A DNA stretch of 56,466 nucleotides from Alistipes sp. (lineage in GTDB: Bacteria; Bacteroidota; Bacteroidia; Bacteroidales; Rikenellaceae): positions 1 through 56,466 of the forward strand of contig JAGBTQ010000006.1 of the NCBI GenBank assembly GCA_017631275.1, read 5' to 3'. This document shows positions 7,716 to 16,109 of this stretch, piece by piece. Numbering within the stretch: position 1 is the first letter of the stretch; every line of letters starts with the position of its first letter. Made by a program: the position numbers and the translations under genes. The notes under the pieces are model-generated. The model had not been told where the DNA came from. It saw nothing but the letters and a program-made list of their open reading frames with translations, and did no database searches.

Positions 7716-8678
7716 CTACATTACTTTTTTAGTGCCGAAACGCTTAGGACGGCAATATTTGTTGATAAGAGGTGTTGCGGCATTCATGATAAATATCGCA
7801 AACGACATACCCTCGGGATAAGCACCCCAAAGACGGATTATCATGGTCAAAAGACCGATGCCCACACCATAGATAATCATGCCCTTGTGTGTCATAGGCG
7901 ATGTAGAGTAGTCGGTAGCCATGAATATAGCACCAAGCAACGCACCACCCGCCAAGAGGTGGAATAGAGGTGTCTGCCATATTGCAGCACCACCCTCGGG
8001 CAATGCTACGCAGATGCCAAATAGGAGCATTGTGCCGAGCACAGCCACGGGAATATGCCATGTGATAACCCTGCGCCATAGAAGGTAGATGCCACCGAGA
8101 ATGAGTGCCAAAGCGCCAATCTCGCCCATTGAGCCATTCATATGTCCGCCAAGCATCGACACGTAGTCGATCTCGCTTAGCTGCACAGCACCCGCCTTAA
8201 CATTGGCAAGGAGTGTAGAGCCTGAGATGCCATCAGGTACGCATGTTGTCCAGTCGGTCATCTGCACGGGGTAGGCGATAAGTAGGAAGATACGTCCCGT
8301 TAGGGCAGGGTTGAATGGGTTGCAACCCAAGCCACCAAAGGTCATCTTGCCGATACCGATAGCCACCAATGCGCCAATAACAACAATCCACCAGGGAATG
8401 CCCGCTGGAAGGTTAAAGGCGAGGAGTAGGCCCGTAACTACTGCCGAGAGGTCGCCGATGGTTGTGCGGCCCTTGAGCATGAAGCGCTGAATAAGGTACT
8501 CAAACAATACGCAGCTGGCAATAGCCACACCGCTGATTAGCAACACTCGCCAACCCATAACATAGGTCGATACCAAGAGTGCTGGAACGAGTGCTAAGAT
8601 AACATCGCCCATGATTTGTTGCGTACGCTCGCCACCATGGATATGGGGTGAGGGAGCAGCAAAAAGTCGTGTTTGCAT
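7716..8678 (-). CDS. rnfD: Rnf complex subunit RnfD
   Basis: The 320-residue RnfD (NqrB family) is a polytopic membrane subunit with about eight to ten segments. SGST at residues 152-155 is the covalent FMN site (Thr155), and GCNPFNPALTGRIF at about 118 is a family signature. The ATG at 8678 gives MQTRLFAAPSPHIHGGER, the standard start; an in-frame upstream ATG would add 51 implausible residues. It lies 26 bp after rnfC. Confidence 0.94.
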   Translation of the reverse strand: MQTRLFAAPSPHIHGGERTQQIMGDVILALVPALLVSTYVMGWRVLLISGVAIASCVLFEYLIQRFMLKGRTTIGDLSAVVTGLLLAFNLPAGIPWWIVVIGALVAIGIGKMTFGGLGCNPFNPALTGRIFLLIAYPVQMTDWTTCVPDGISGSTLLANVKAGAVQLSEIDYVSMLGGHMNGSMGEIGALALILGGIYLLWRRVITWHIPVAVLGTMLLFGICVALPEGGAAIWQTPLFHLLAGGALLGAIFMATDYSTSPMTHKGMIIYGVGIGLLTMIIRLWGAYPEGMSFAIFIMNAATPLINKYCRPKRFGTKKVM

Positions 8679-8704
8679 AGTTCTATATTCTATTCGTTTA
8701 TTTC

Positions 8705-10054
8705 TTACTTCTTGTTTGCAGCGGCACGTGCACGGATATTTGTCATCACGGTCTGCTTGCCGATGCGGATATAGTCCAAAAGTGGTAGGTACGAAGGGCA
8801 GGTATATGAGCAACAGCCACACTCGATACACTCAACCACGTTGTGCTCCTCAGCCATATCCCACTTCTGCATCTTTGCCAACTTCGAGAGAAGGTATGGC
8901 TCAAGACCCATAGGGCATGCCGACACACACTTGGCACACTTGATGCACGATAGCTCCTTGCCACGTGCTGCCTCCTCGCCCGATAGTACGGTTAGACCCG
9001 AACAACCCTTGATCAGAGGTGCGGTGGTGTCAACAACCGAGCGTCCCATCATAGGACCACCGTTGAGCAACTTAACATCGCCCTCGGGGAGTCCTGAGAG
9101 CTCAAAAAAGCGACTTGCAGAGGTGCCAAAGCGGGCAAGATAGTTGTGAGTACTCTTAAGATGTTTACCCGTTACGGAAACAACACGCTCGATAAGTGGC
9201 TTGTTCTTCTGCACAGCCTCATAGATGGCAATGGCAGTAGATACGTTGCACACTACAGCACCTACCGAGATAGGAAGTGCTGGAGGTGGTGGCACCTGAC
9301 GGCCCGTTACGGCAGCAATAAGCTGCTTCTCGCCACCCTGCGGGTAGCGCATCTTAAGAGGCATAACCTCGATGCCCTTATAATTATCACGTGCAATCAC
9401 TTCACGAAGGTGAGCAATGGCATCTGGCTTGTTGTTCTCAACGCCAATAACAGCACGGCTAACACCCACAGCGCGCATAACAATCTCTGTTCCGGTGAGA
9501 ATCATCTCGGCACGCTCAACCATGTTGCGGTAGTCGGAGGTGAGGTATGGCTCGCACTCCACGCCATTGATGATTACCAACTCTGCCTTTTGGTCATTAG
9601 GTACTGATAGCTTGACGTGTGTTGGGAACTGAGCACCACCAAGACCTACGATGCCCGCCTCACGTATCTTGTCGATAATCTCGTTAGGGGCAAGCGTACA
9701 CTCGCGCTTATGGTCTGGCGTGCGGTCAATCTCAGGCATCCACTCGTCGCCCTCACGCTTGATGACAACCATCAAGCGGCGCTGTCCCTGGCCGTTAGGG
9801 TAGGCATCCACAGCGGTTACTGTACCAGAGATTGTGGCGTGAATGTTTGCAGAAACATAGCCTGTGCTCTGACCAATAAGCTGTCCTGTGAGCACCTTAT
9901 CGCCCTTCTTTACTACTGGGTTTGAGGGTGCTCCGATATGCTGAATCATAGGTATCTTCGCCTCGTCGGGGAGCTCAAGTATTTCGATAGCCTTATCCTT
10001 GCTCCACTCCTTATTGTCGTGCGGGTGAATACCGCCTATGGGAAATGTTCTCAT
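8705..10054 (-). CDS. rnfC: Rnf complex subunit RnfC
   Basis: The 449-residue RnfC is the peripheral NADH/FMN-interacting subunit. It has an N-terminal barrel-sandwich domain (starting MRTFPIGGIHPHDNK), a Complex I 51-kDa-like central domain with the glycine-rich GLGGAQFPTHVKL near 136, and two 4Fe-4S motifs near the C-terminus, CIKCAKCVSACP and CIECGCCSYTCP. It lacks the long C-terminal repeats seen in some proteobacterial RnfC proteins. It follows rnfB by 3 bp. Confidence 0.96.
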   Translation of the reverse strand: MRTFPIGGIHPHDNKEWSKDKAIEILELPDEAKIPMIQHIGAPSNPVVKKGDKVLTGQLIGQSTGYVSANIHATISGTVTAVDAYPNGQGQRRLMVVIKREGDEWMPEIDRTPDHKRECTLAPNEIIDKIREAGIVGLGGAQFPTHVKLSVPNDQKAELVIINGVECEPYLTSDYRNMVERAEMILTGTEIVMRAVGVSRAVIGVENNKPDAIAHLREVIARDNYKGIEVMPLKMRYPQGGEKQLIAAVTGRQVPPPPALPISVGAVVCNVSTAIAIYEAVQKNKPLIERVVSVTGKHLKSTHNYLARFGTSASRFFELSGLPEGDVKLLNGGPMMGRSVVDTTAPLIKGCSGLTVLSGEEAARGKELSCIKCAKCVSACPMGLEPYLLSKLAKMQKWDMAEEHNVVECIECGCCSYTCPSYLPLLDYIRIGKQTVMTNIRARAAANKK

Positions 10055-10057
10055 TGT

Positions 10058-10939
10058 TTACTCGTTTTTTGCTGTTTCCACCTTGCTCTCAACTGTAGGT
10101 GCTGGCTTTGGCTCCTTTGGCAGACGCTCCATGTTCTCGATGTGAATAGCGCCTGTAGGACACTCGTTCACGCACTTGCGACAGAGCTTGCACTTCTCAG
10201 GGTCGATATATGCGAGGAAGTTATCGACAGTAATAGCACCAAACGGACACACCTTTGCACACTTGCCACAGCCGATGCAACCCGCCTTACATACCTTCGA
10301 CACCACTGCGCCCTTGTTCTTCGAGCGGCAGGCAACATATATGGCACGGTTCTTAGGCCACTTCTTTCTAAGCTCAAACAAGCCCTTAGGACACGCCTTA
10401 ACACATGCGCCACATGCTGTACACTTGTCTGCATCTACCTCCACAAGACCTGTCTCCTCGTTAAGTGTAAGCGCGCCAAACTGGCATGCTGCCACGCAGT
10501 CGCCATAGCCGATACAGCCAAAGGCACAACCCGACTCGCCAACATAGAAGGTGTTTACCACAGCGCAGCTAAGAGCACCGTCGTAGTGGTTTACCTTTGG
10601 GCGCTTCTGGCATGTACCACCACAACGCATAGTGGCAACCTGAGGTGTCTTTTCGGGGGCTGTCTTGCCCAAGAAATTTGCGATTGATGTCATCACCTCG
10701 CCACCTGCCACAGGGCAGTAGAGCGATGCGATATTGTCGCGCGAAACAAGTGCCTCTGACATGGCACGGCAACCAGCAAAGCCGCAACCGCCACAGTTAG
10801 CACCGGGAAGCATCTTCTCAACATCGTCGATACGTGGGTCCTCGTACACCTTGAACTTTTGTGCTACGAAATAGAGCACAACAGCAAGCACAGCACCCAA
10901 TAACGATAGTGTCAAGACTGTCAATAGTAGTTCGTTCAT
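10058..10939 (-). CDS. rnfB: Rnf complex subunit RnfB (ferredoxin-type)
   Basis: The 293-residue RnfB takes electrons from reduced ferredoxin. Residues 1-25 are a membrane anchor. Cys49, 52, 57 and 75 form the N-terminal 4Fe-4S domain. The C-terminal part carries several further clusters, including CTACGACVKACP, CIGCGKCAKVCP and CKLCRKCVNECP. The number of cysteine motifs fits a multi-cluster RnfB rather than the short enterobacterial form. Its start codon overlaps the rseC stop by 1 bp. It opens the rnfBCDGEA series. Confidence 0.96.
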   Translation of the reverse strand: MNELLLTVLTLSLLGAVLAVVLYFVAQKFKVYEDPRIDDVEKMLPGANCGGCGFAGCRAMSEALVSRDNIASLYCPVAGGEVMTSIANFLGKTAPEKTPQVATMRCGGTCQKRPKVNHYDGALSCAVVNTFYVGESGCAFGCIGYGDCVAACQFGALTLNEETGLVEVDADKCTACGACVKACPKGLFELRKKWPKNRAIYVACRSKNKGAVVSKVCKAGCIGCGKCAKVCPFGAITVDNFLAYIDPEKCKLCRKCVNECPTGAIHIENMERLPKEPKPAPTVESKVETAKNE

Positions 10940-11355
10940 TACTCCTTTATGATTGTAAATTTAATTTTTCTCTCAAAATAGCGTCGCACGGTGTAGAGCA
11001 CAACGTAGTATAGTGCTGTAATACCCAGCGAAGCTAAGGCAGCAACGCCATCACTAAACTTGAGGGCGTGTGCCAAAAATAGCACGGCAAGAAGTATGCA
11101 TAGTGGGAAGATGTATGCCCAGAGAATTGCAGAAAATGCCATGGTGGTATTCTCGAGCGCAACAATAACCCTGTCGCCAGCAGCAAATGCCGAAGCCTCG
11201 GATGTGGCAACCCTTATTAGTCGCTCGCCACCTTGCTCGCCACAGAGCCCCTTGGCGTGGCACTCTGCACAAGCTGTCTTACGCTCGGTGCGCACCATAA
11301 CCACGCCCGCAGCGACGCTCTCGACAACGCCTCTATGCTCGATACGTCTGCCCAT
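10939..11355 (-). CDS. rseC: RseC/SoxR-reducing family protein
   Basis: The 138-residue protein matches the RseC/MucC family. It has an N-terminal cysteine-rich domain with CAECHAKGLCG near residue 29, then two membrane segments (about 73-95 and 101-122). In other bacteria RseC is linked to the Rsx/Rnf complex and SoxR reduction; here the 1-bp overlap with rnfB supports the same functional link. It lies 13 bp downstream of nadE, so all may be transcribed together. Confidence 0.88.
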   Translation of the reverse strand: MGRRIEHRGVVESVAAGVVMVRTERKTACAECHAKGLCGEQGGERLIRVATSEASAFAAGDRVIVALENTTMAFSAILWAYIFPLCILLAVLFLAHALKFSDGVAALASLGITALYYVVLYTVRRYFERKIKFTIIKE

Positions 11356-11368
11356 AGCTAAACTATGC

Positions 11369-12955
11369 CTACTCGTGGTAGTGGTTTACCAATGGCATGA
11401 GCCACTCGTGGCCAAAGGCGCATGGCGAGAGGCGCAACACTGGTGGGAACTGATAGCGCTTCTTCTCGTTGTCCATGACCATGGTGTGAATCTTCTCCAC
11501 AACACATGCATCGAAGCCAGCGTTGATAATCTCCTCGCGGTGCTGCTTCTTCTCGATCATACGATACAATATGGCGTCGATAACCTCGTAGTGTGGCAAG
11601 AAGTCGCTATCCTTCTGGTTGGGACGAAGCTCCGACGATGGCTCCTTGTCCAAAATCTCGTCAGGGATAACATTGCCACATGAGTCGTTGATATAGCGTG
11701 CAAGATCATATATCTCGCCCTTGTAGAGATCGCCAGTAGGGCTAAACGTACCTGCGGTGTCGCCATAGAGCGTACACCAGCCCAAGGCATTCTCGCTCTT
11801 GTTCGACGAGTTGAGAAGCATATATCCTGTCTTATTCTGCAGGGCCATGAGCATTGTGGTACGAATACGTGTCTGGATATTCTCCTCAGTAGAGTCGAAC
11901 TCCGTACCGCCAATCACAGGCTTAAGTGTGCCTATCATCGCGTTGTATGCCTCGATAATTGGCAATACGCTATACTCCACGTTGAGGTTGTCTGCAAGAC
12001 GCTTGGCATCCTCAACACTGCTGTTAGGGGTAAATGGTGATGGCATCAAAAGCACACGCACATTCTCCTTGCCGAGTGCGCCCACAGCGATGCAGGCAAC
12101 AACTGCCGAGTCGATACCTCCCGACAAACCTACGCAGGCCTTCTTGTAGCCATTCTTACGGAAGTAGTCGCGAAGACCGAGGCATGCAGCCTTGTAGAGC
12201 ATGGCATTACGGTCTTTGTATGTTGTGTAAGGAACGTCGATAGGGGTGTTCTCAGCCTTAGTGTCGAAGATTTGAAGATCCTCCTCGAAGCTCTTGAGCA
12301 ACATGAGAAGCTTACCCTCGCTATTTACGATACCCGATGTTCCGTCGTAGACAATGTCGCCCGAGCCACCCACCTGATTGATGAGCATGATGTTCTTGCC
12401 CTCGGCAAAGGCAAAGCGGCTGATGTTGTCGAAGCGGCGTGAAAGAATACCCTTGCCATAGCGACGTGCATTAACTGAGATAACAAGGTCAACCTCCTCG
12501 CCAATCTCCTCGATATAGCTAAGGTCGTCGCCTACAACAACCTTAAGCTTGCTACCAGCAACGTCGATAGTCTGGCTGCCTATTGATGAGCCTACGATGT
12601 AGCCCATCTCGCGGCGAGCAGATACATGACGCTTGCCGATATACTCGATGTTACCCTTGCCGTCGATAAATGCTGCGGCGCTGATAGGTCCCTCTGCCGT
12701 GAGGTAGGGAGTGCCCACAATAGCGGCGATGCCTCGACACTTTGTGGCGATGCTCTCTATGGCCTCCTCGCAAAGCTCAAGAAAGGTGGTCTTGGTAAGA
12801 AGTCCATAGGCTGGAGTGCCACATACAGCAAACTCGGCGAATGCCACGAGGTCGGCATTTTGTGCCTTAGCACGCTCGATGGCATCGATAATCTTTGCAG
12901 TGTTGGCTTTGATGTCGCCTACGGTGTAGTTTAGCTGGGCTAATGCAATTCTCAT
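11369..12955 (-). CDS. nadE: NAD+ synthetase with degenerate glutaminase domain
   Basis: The 528-residue protein has an N-terminal nitrilase-fold domain (1-~240) and a C-terminal NAD synthetase domain. The synthetase P-loop is GLSGGIDSA (276-284). It should amidate deamido-NAD in the cytoplasm. In the nitrilase domain Glu41 and Lys108 stand where the catalytic Glu and Lys belong, but the expected cysteine of the ICEDLW motif is Gly142 (GDDLSY, codon GGC). It may therefore use ammonia rather than glutamine; that is an inference. A TAnnTTTG promoter box and a small palindrome precede it. The next gene downstream is rseC. Confidence 0.93.
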   Translation of the reverse strand: MRIALAQLNYTVGDIKANTAKIIDAIERAKAQNADLVAFAEFAVCGTPAYGLLTKTTFLELCEEAIESIATKCRGIAAIVGTPYLTAEGPISAAAFIDGKGNIEYIGKRHVSARREMGYIVGSSIGSQTIDVAGSKLKVVVGDDLSYIEEIGEEVDLVISVNARRYGKGILSRRFDNISRFAFAEGKNIMLINQVGGSGDIVYDGTSGIVNSEGKLLMLLKSFEEDLQIFDTKAENTPIDVPYTTYKDRNAMLYKAACLGLRDYFRKNGYKKACVGLSGGIDSAVVACIAVGALGKENVRVLLMPSPFTPNSSVEDAKRLADNLNVEYSVLPIIEAYNAMIGTLKPVIGGTEFDSTEENIQTRIRTTMLMALQNKTGYMLLNSSNKSENALGWCTLYGDTAGTFSPTGDLYKGEIYDLARYINDSCGNVIPDEILDKEPSSELRPNQKDSDFLPHYEVIDAILYRMIEKKQHREEIINAGFDACVVEKIHTMVMDNEKKRYQFPPVLRLSPCAFGHEWLMPLVNHYHE

Positions 12956-12997
12956 AAAAGTATCTTGTGCGATTAAATTTCGTTGCTAGGCTAATTG

Positions 12998-13032
12998 CTA
13001 TACCAAAGGTATAGTAGCACGGCGCAAAGATA
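12998..13032 (-). promoter_or_regulatory. nadE promoter box and leader palindrome
   Basis: On the minus strand TATCTTTG (13025-13032) fits TAnnTTTG. Just downstream the perfect palindrome CTATACC-AAA-GGTATAG (12998-13014) lies at or just after the expected transcription start, a position suited to an operator. Confidence 0.5.
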
Positions 13033-13106
13033 CATAAAAAAACTGAATTACGAAATTTTTTTAATTAAAGAGCTAACCTATCTTCGTAGATTGCTAAAAA
13101 GAGGAT

Positions 13107-14243
13107 TTAGAAGGCCTCGCTAATGCCCAAAATGATGTTGTAGGAGTTGCGCCCGAAGGCTATGTCGGCACGCACTGTGAGAAGCTTGTTGTAGTAGCGC
13201 AAACCACCGCCAAATGTGGGTAGTGTTTTGCGCCATGCGAAGGGGTCGTTTTTCGAGAAGATGCTACCCGCACCGCCCCATGCCACAACGGCTATACCTC
13301 GCCAAATATGTTGGCGTAGTTCAAGCTGTGTGCTAAGCATGGTGTTGCCACGAAATTGGCCAGGGTAGTAGCCTCGCATGTGGCTATTATCACCAATGTG
13401 GCTTTGCAAAAGCCAAGGAGTATGTTTTGAGTTGTGCTCGCCGTAGATGTCAAGAGCGAGTGTTGCACCACGCCATAGCGGTGAGTAGTAGTCGAAAAGG
13501 GCAGTTGCCGACCATAGGTCATAGCCGATGTTGCTGAGTAGCTGAGGGCGATATTTCACCCCAATGTTAAGGTGTATGCCACTCTGCTCGAAGTTCGATG
13601 AGAGGCTGCGAGAGTCGTAGTCGTACGATGCGCCAATGCTTGCCGAAGATATGGTCTGGGGCATGCCGCTAAGTAGTGCCTGAGCCTCGGTGTCGAGCCT
13701 TCGTGCGCTGAGGTGTTGATACGATGCACTAAGCCCGAGCCTACCATGCTTGGTTGCTTGCCAGGTGTACTGCACCCAGCCGCTGTGCTCTTTCGATGTG
13801 TATGTGCAGTAGTCGTTGCTTAGGGCGCTGTCGAACGAGAGTCCCCATAGGCGAGTAGGCTCCGATTTTGTCGATGCGCCGTAGCTTAGATTGTGGCGAG
13901 GTTGTAGCGTGTTGTTGCCCTCGATGCTAATGTTGTAATAGCCTATTATCGAGGCTATTGACGATGCGGAGAGATCGAATTTTGTTTTGGAATATTGTGC
14001 CGATAGTGCCATGCCAAAGTTGGTTTCGACGGTGTATATCGGCATCACCATAATCGACCATGGCTCACCCCGAAGGCACTTAGATATAAAACGACCAGAG
14101 CCACGTTCGGTGTAGCTCTGGTCGATAGGGGTATAGCTATAGCTAATGGTGTCGCGACCTACGATTTGGTGCTCAACGCTCTGTGCCGTGAGTGTGTTCA
14201 CGACAAAAAGCAACATGATTGTGGCACTTAGGCCTCGCAACAC
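13107..14243 (-). CDS. Omp85-type outer-membrane beta-barrel protein
   Basis: The 378-residue protein has a signal peptide (about 1-20, ending LTAQ) and alternating barrel strands to a terminal aromatic (ILGISEAF). The segment HMRGYYPGQFRGNTMLSTQ resembles the conserved RGY loop motif of the BamA/TamA/surface-antigen superfamily. No POTRA domains are visible, so it is a barrel-only member like the patatin-associated or ShlB-free types. Cargo or function is unknown. It follows the YtfJ-like gene by 12 bp and is probably co-transcribed with it. Confidence 0.75.
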   Translation of the reverse strand: MLRGLSATIMLLFVVNTLTAQSVEHQIVGRDTISYSYTPIDQSYTERGSGRFISKCLRGEPWSIMVMPIYTVETNFGMALSAQYSKTKFDLSASSIASIIGYYNISIEGNNTLQPRHNLSYGASTKSEPTRLWGLSFDSALSNDYCTYTSKEHSGWVQYTWQATKHGRLGLSASYQHLSARRLDTEAQALLSGMPQTISSASIGASYDYDSRSLSSNFEQSGIHLNIGVKYRPQLLSNIGYDLWSATALFDYYSPLWRGATLALDIYGEHNSKHTPWLLQSHIGDNSHMRGYYPGQFRGNTMLSTQLELRQHIWRGIAVVAWGGAGSIFSKNDPFAWRKTLPTFGGGLRYYNKLLTVRADIAFGRNSYNIILGISEAF

Positions 14244-14255
14244 CTTGTCTTGGGT

Positions 14256-14774
14256 TTAGCGCAATGGGTCTGCTGTGGCGATAAACTTCTTCTGCTCAGC
14301 CTCCGACATAATGCCCTTGTGCATATATACCAACTCGCCCTTCTTGTTTACGAGCATGATAACGAATGCGTTGTTGCAGTCGCCAAGACGCCAAGCACTT
14401 GAAATCCAGTGGTCTGGGTCGCAGAGGATTGTTGCGCCATTCTTTGCGGTACGAGCATCAGCAATCTGGCGTACGAGTGAGTTTGGGTAAACAGCATCCT
14501 TGAGGTTTACGATGCCGAAGCCCACGATGTTTGGACCTGCCACACGACCTGTCTCCTCGAGGTATGTGATAAAGTCGTGATTCTGCTTTGGAACCTCAGG
14601 GTCAACATAGAAGATAAGGAGGTTCTTCTCGCCCCAATAAGGTAGGCGAGCCTTCTTAGCATCGAGGTCCTGCACCTCTACGTTGCGAATAGGGCGGGGA
14701 AGACCCTGCGCCTCTGCTGCATGGCTGAACATAAAGGCAGCAGCAAAGAGTAGAATAAGTGATTTAAGTTTCAT
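14256..14774 (-). CDS. Exported thioredoxin-fold protein, YtfJ-like
   Basis: The 172-residue protein has a signal peptide cleaved near SHAAEA (about residue 22). The rest resembles E. coli YtfJ, a periplasmic thioredoxin-fold protein, especially in the block ending AWRLGDCNNAFVIMLVNKKG and the tail GIMSEAEQKKFI. No CxxC active site is present. Function is unknown. A TATCTTTG box lies about 45 bp upstream. It is followed by the Omp85-like gene. Confidence 0.7.
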   Translation of the reverse strand: MKLKSLILLFAAAFMFSHAAEAQGLPRPIRNVEVQDLDAKKARLPYWGEKNLLIFYVDPEVPKQNHDFITYLEETGRVAGPNIVGFGIVNLKDAVYPNSLVRQIADARTAKNGATILCDPDHWISSAWRLGDCNNAFVIMLVNKKGELVYMHKGIMSEAEQKKFIATADPLR

Positions 14775-14817
14775 TGTTTGTCTATAATTATGTTATTACG
14801 TTACACTAAAAACGCAG

Positions 14818-14825
14818 CAAAGATA
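14818..14825 (-). promoter_or_regulatory. -7 box (TATCTTTG) of the YtfJ-like gene
   Basis: The minus-strand TATCTTTG fits TAnnTTTG and lies 44 bp from the ATG at 14774. Confidence 0.55.
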
Positions 14826-14965
14826 TGAAAAAATATGCTCTTATTCACCAAGTTTTTGTAAAACAAATGCGTCATATATCGATAATTTTAGGGAAAAGTG
14901 CGAGTTAATAAACAAACCTCAAAATTTAATCAATGAACAGACTTGTTAGAAAGCGTTAATTTATC

Positions 14966-14973
14966 TATCTTTG
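14966..14973 (+). promoter_or_regulatory. -7 box of the LMW phosphatase gene
   Basis: TATCTTTG fits TAnnTTTG and ends 15 bp before the chosen ATG, so the leader would be very short. Confidence 0.6.
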
Positions 14974-14988
14974 TCTAAATTTAATGGT

Positions 14989-15456
14989 ATGAAACAGCGA
15001 ATTTTGTTTGTCTGCCTCGGAAATATATGCCGTTCACCTGCGGCCGAGGCAATGATGCAGATGCTTGTCGAGCGCAATGGCTTAACGGATAGGGTGCTCC
15101 TCGACTCGGCAGGTACGTATGGTGGTCATAGTGGCGAGCGCTCCGATGCTCGCATGCGTCGTGCTGCAGCAGCACGTGGCATCGATATTACACATCGTGC
15201 TCGTCAGGTGCGCGAGGAGGACTTCGAGCGCTTCGACATGATTATCGCCATGGACGACAACAACTACGAGGCTCTGTTCCGCCTTGCCCCCGACCGCGCG
15301 GCGCAGCAGAAGATATATCGCTTCCGCGAGTTCTTGCGCCGTAACCCAAATTGGAGCTATATCCCCGACCCCTACTACGAGGGTCACGAGGGCTTTGAGC
15401 TTGTTCTCGATTTGTTGGAAGATGGCTGCTCGACACTTCTCGAAAATTTGCGATAA
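14989..15456 (+). CDS. Low-molecular-weight protein-tyrosine phosphatase
   Basis: The 155-residue protein has the complete LMW-PTP fold. The P-loop CLGNICRS has nucleophile Cys9 and Arg15, and IPDPYYEG near residue 120 carries the general-acid Asp. Isoleucine in the P-loop is typical of tyrosine rather than arginine phosphatases. The ATG at 14989 is preferred over one 18 bp upstream because it gives MKQRILFVCLGN and sits just after the promoter box. Confidence 0.92.
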   Translation: MKQRILFVCLGNICRSPAAEAMMQMLVERNGLTDRVLLDSAGTYGGHSGERSDARMRRAAAARGIDITHRARQVREEDFERFDMIIAMDDNNYEALFRLAPDRAAQQKIYRFREFLRRNPNWSYIPDPYYEGHEGFELVLDLLEDGCSTLLENLR

Positions 15457-15512
15457 AAAAGATACATTTTGTATAATATTGCAATACTATTGTCGTTATA
15501 ATACCGAGAAAA

Positions 15513-15986
15513 ATGGTTAATTATAACGTGATGAATAGTATTAAGATTTCGAGATGTTTGGAGGCAACAATGTCAACGCTGCTATTTGGGCTTAAGCGTG
15601 ATGGCGTTGCCTGTTCGTATGTTGATAGACTGATTGTTGAGCTACTTAGGCGAGAGGATAGTTTTGCCTCACTGCTTGTCGGATTGTTGTGCGATGCTGA
15701 GGGCAAAGATGTTGTGTGCGAGGAGATTATGTCGGAGGTTGAGGCTAATGGCATAACTGAGAGCGATACGCCTGAACAACTATTTAGGGCGTTGTGTAGT
15801 AGTTTACAAAGCGAGGTTGACTCCTCGTCGCTAAGCTCGGCGCATGTGCTGCATCGGGCACTCAGAGATAGGACAACTGCCACCCACCGAGTCTTTGCTA
15901 AGCGTGGCATAACGGCGCAACACGTTGCCGAGCTTATGTGCCAGCTTGCGGCGGGTGGATATAGCGATAAAGATATTGTTGGTTAG
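15513..15986 (+). CDS. Small protein with Clp N-domain-like repeats
   Basis: The 157-residue protein has no signal peptide and is mostly helical. The stretch HVLHRALRDRTTATHRVFA followed by KRGITAQHVAELM resembles one repeat of the Clp N-terminal (R) domain. An earlier stretch around residues 37-70 (VDRLIVELLRREDSFASLL) may be the other repeat. No ATPase domain follows, so it would be a stand-alone recognition module. The resemblance was judged by eye. ATG codons at 15513 and 15531 are both possible. It may be co-transcribed with the phosphatase 56 bp upstream; a strong terminator follows. Confidence 0.5.
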   Translation: MVNYNVMNSIKISRCLEATMSTLLFGLKRDGVACSYVDRLIVELLRREDSFASLLVGLLCDAEGKDVVCEEIMSEVEANGITESDTPEQLFRALCSSLQSEVDSSSLSSAHVLHRALRDRTTATHRVFAKRGITAQHVAELMCQLAAGGYSDKDIVG

Positions 15987-16026
15987 TAGGCTTAATCCTG
16001 AACTTAGCCAAGAAACCATACTGCGA

Positions 16027-16055
16027 AGAGAGTATTTTATTATACTCTCTTTTTT
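16027..16055 (+). terminator. Terminator after the Clp-N-like gene
   Basis: AGAGAGTAT (16027-16035)/ATACTCTCT (16042-16050) forms a 9-bp stem followed by T5. Confidence 0.85.
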
Positions 16056-16075
16056 GGTGTATGCGAATTAATGCT

Positions 16076-16083
16076 TATCTTTG
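16076..16083 (+). promoter_or_regulatory. -7 box of the lipoprotein gene
   Basis: TATCTTTG fits TAnnTTTG and lies 26 bp before the ATG at 16110. Confidence 0.6.
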
Positions 16084-16109
16084 CGCCATTAAGAATAAAA
16101 AAATAAGTT

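Noticed and set aside
11060-11683. 207-residue plus-strand frame across rseC and nadE
   Set aside because: It spans two well-supported minus-strand genes and resembles no protein family.
14989-15986. Arginine-phosphatase (YwlE) plus Clp N-domain phosphoarginine system
   Set aside because: The phosphatase P-loop is CLGNICRS, with the isoleucine typical of tyrosine phosphatases rather than the threonine of YwlE, and no McsB kinase is seen.
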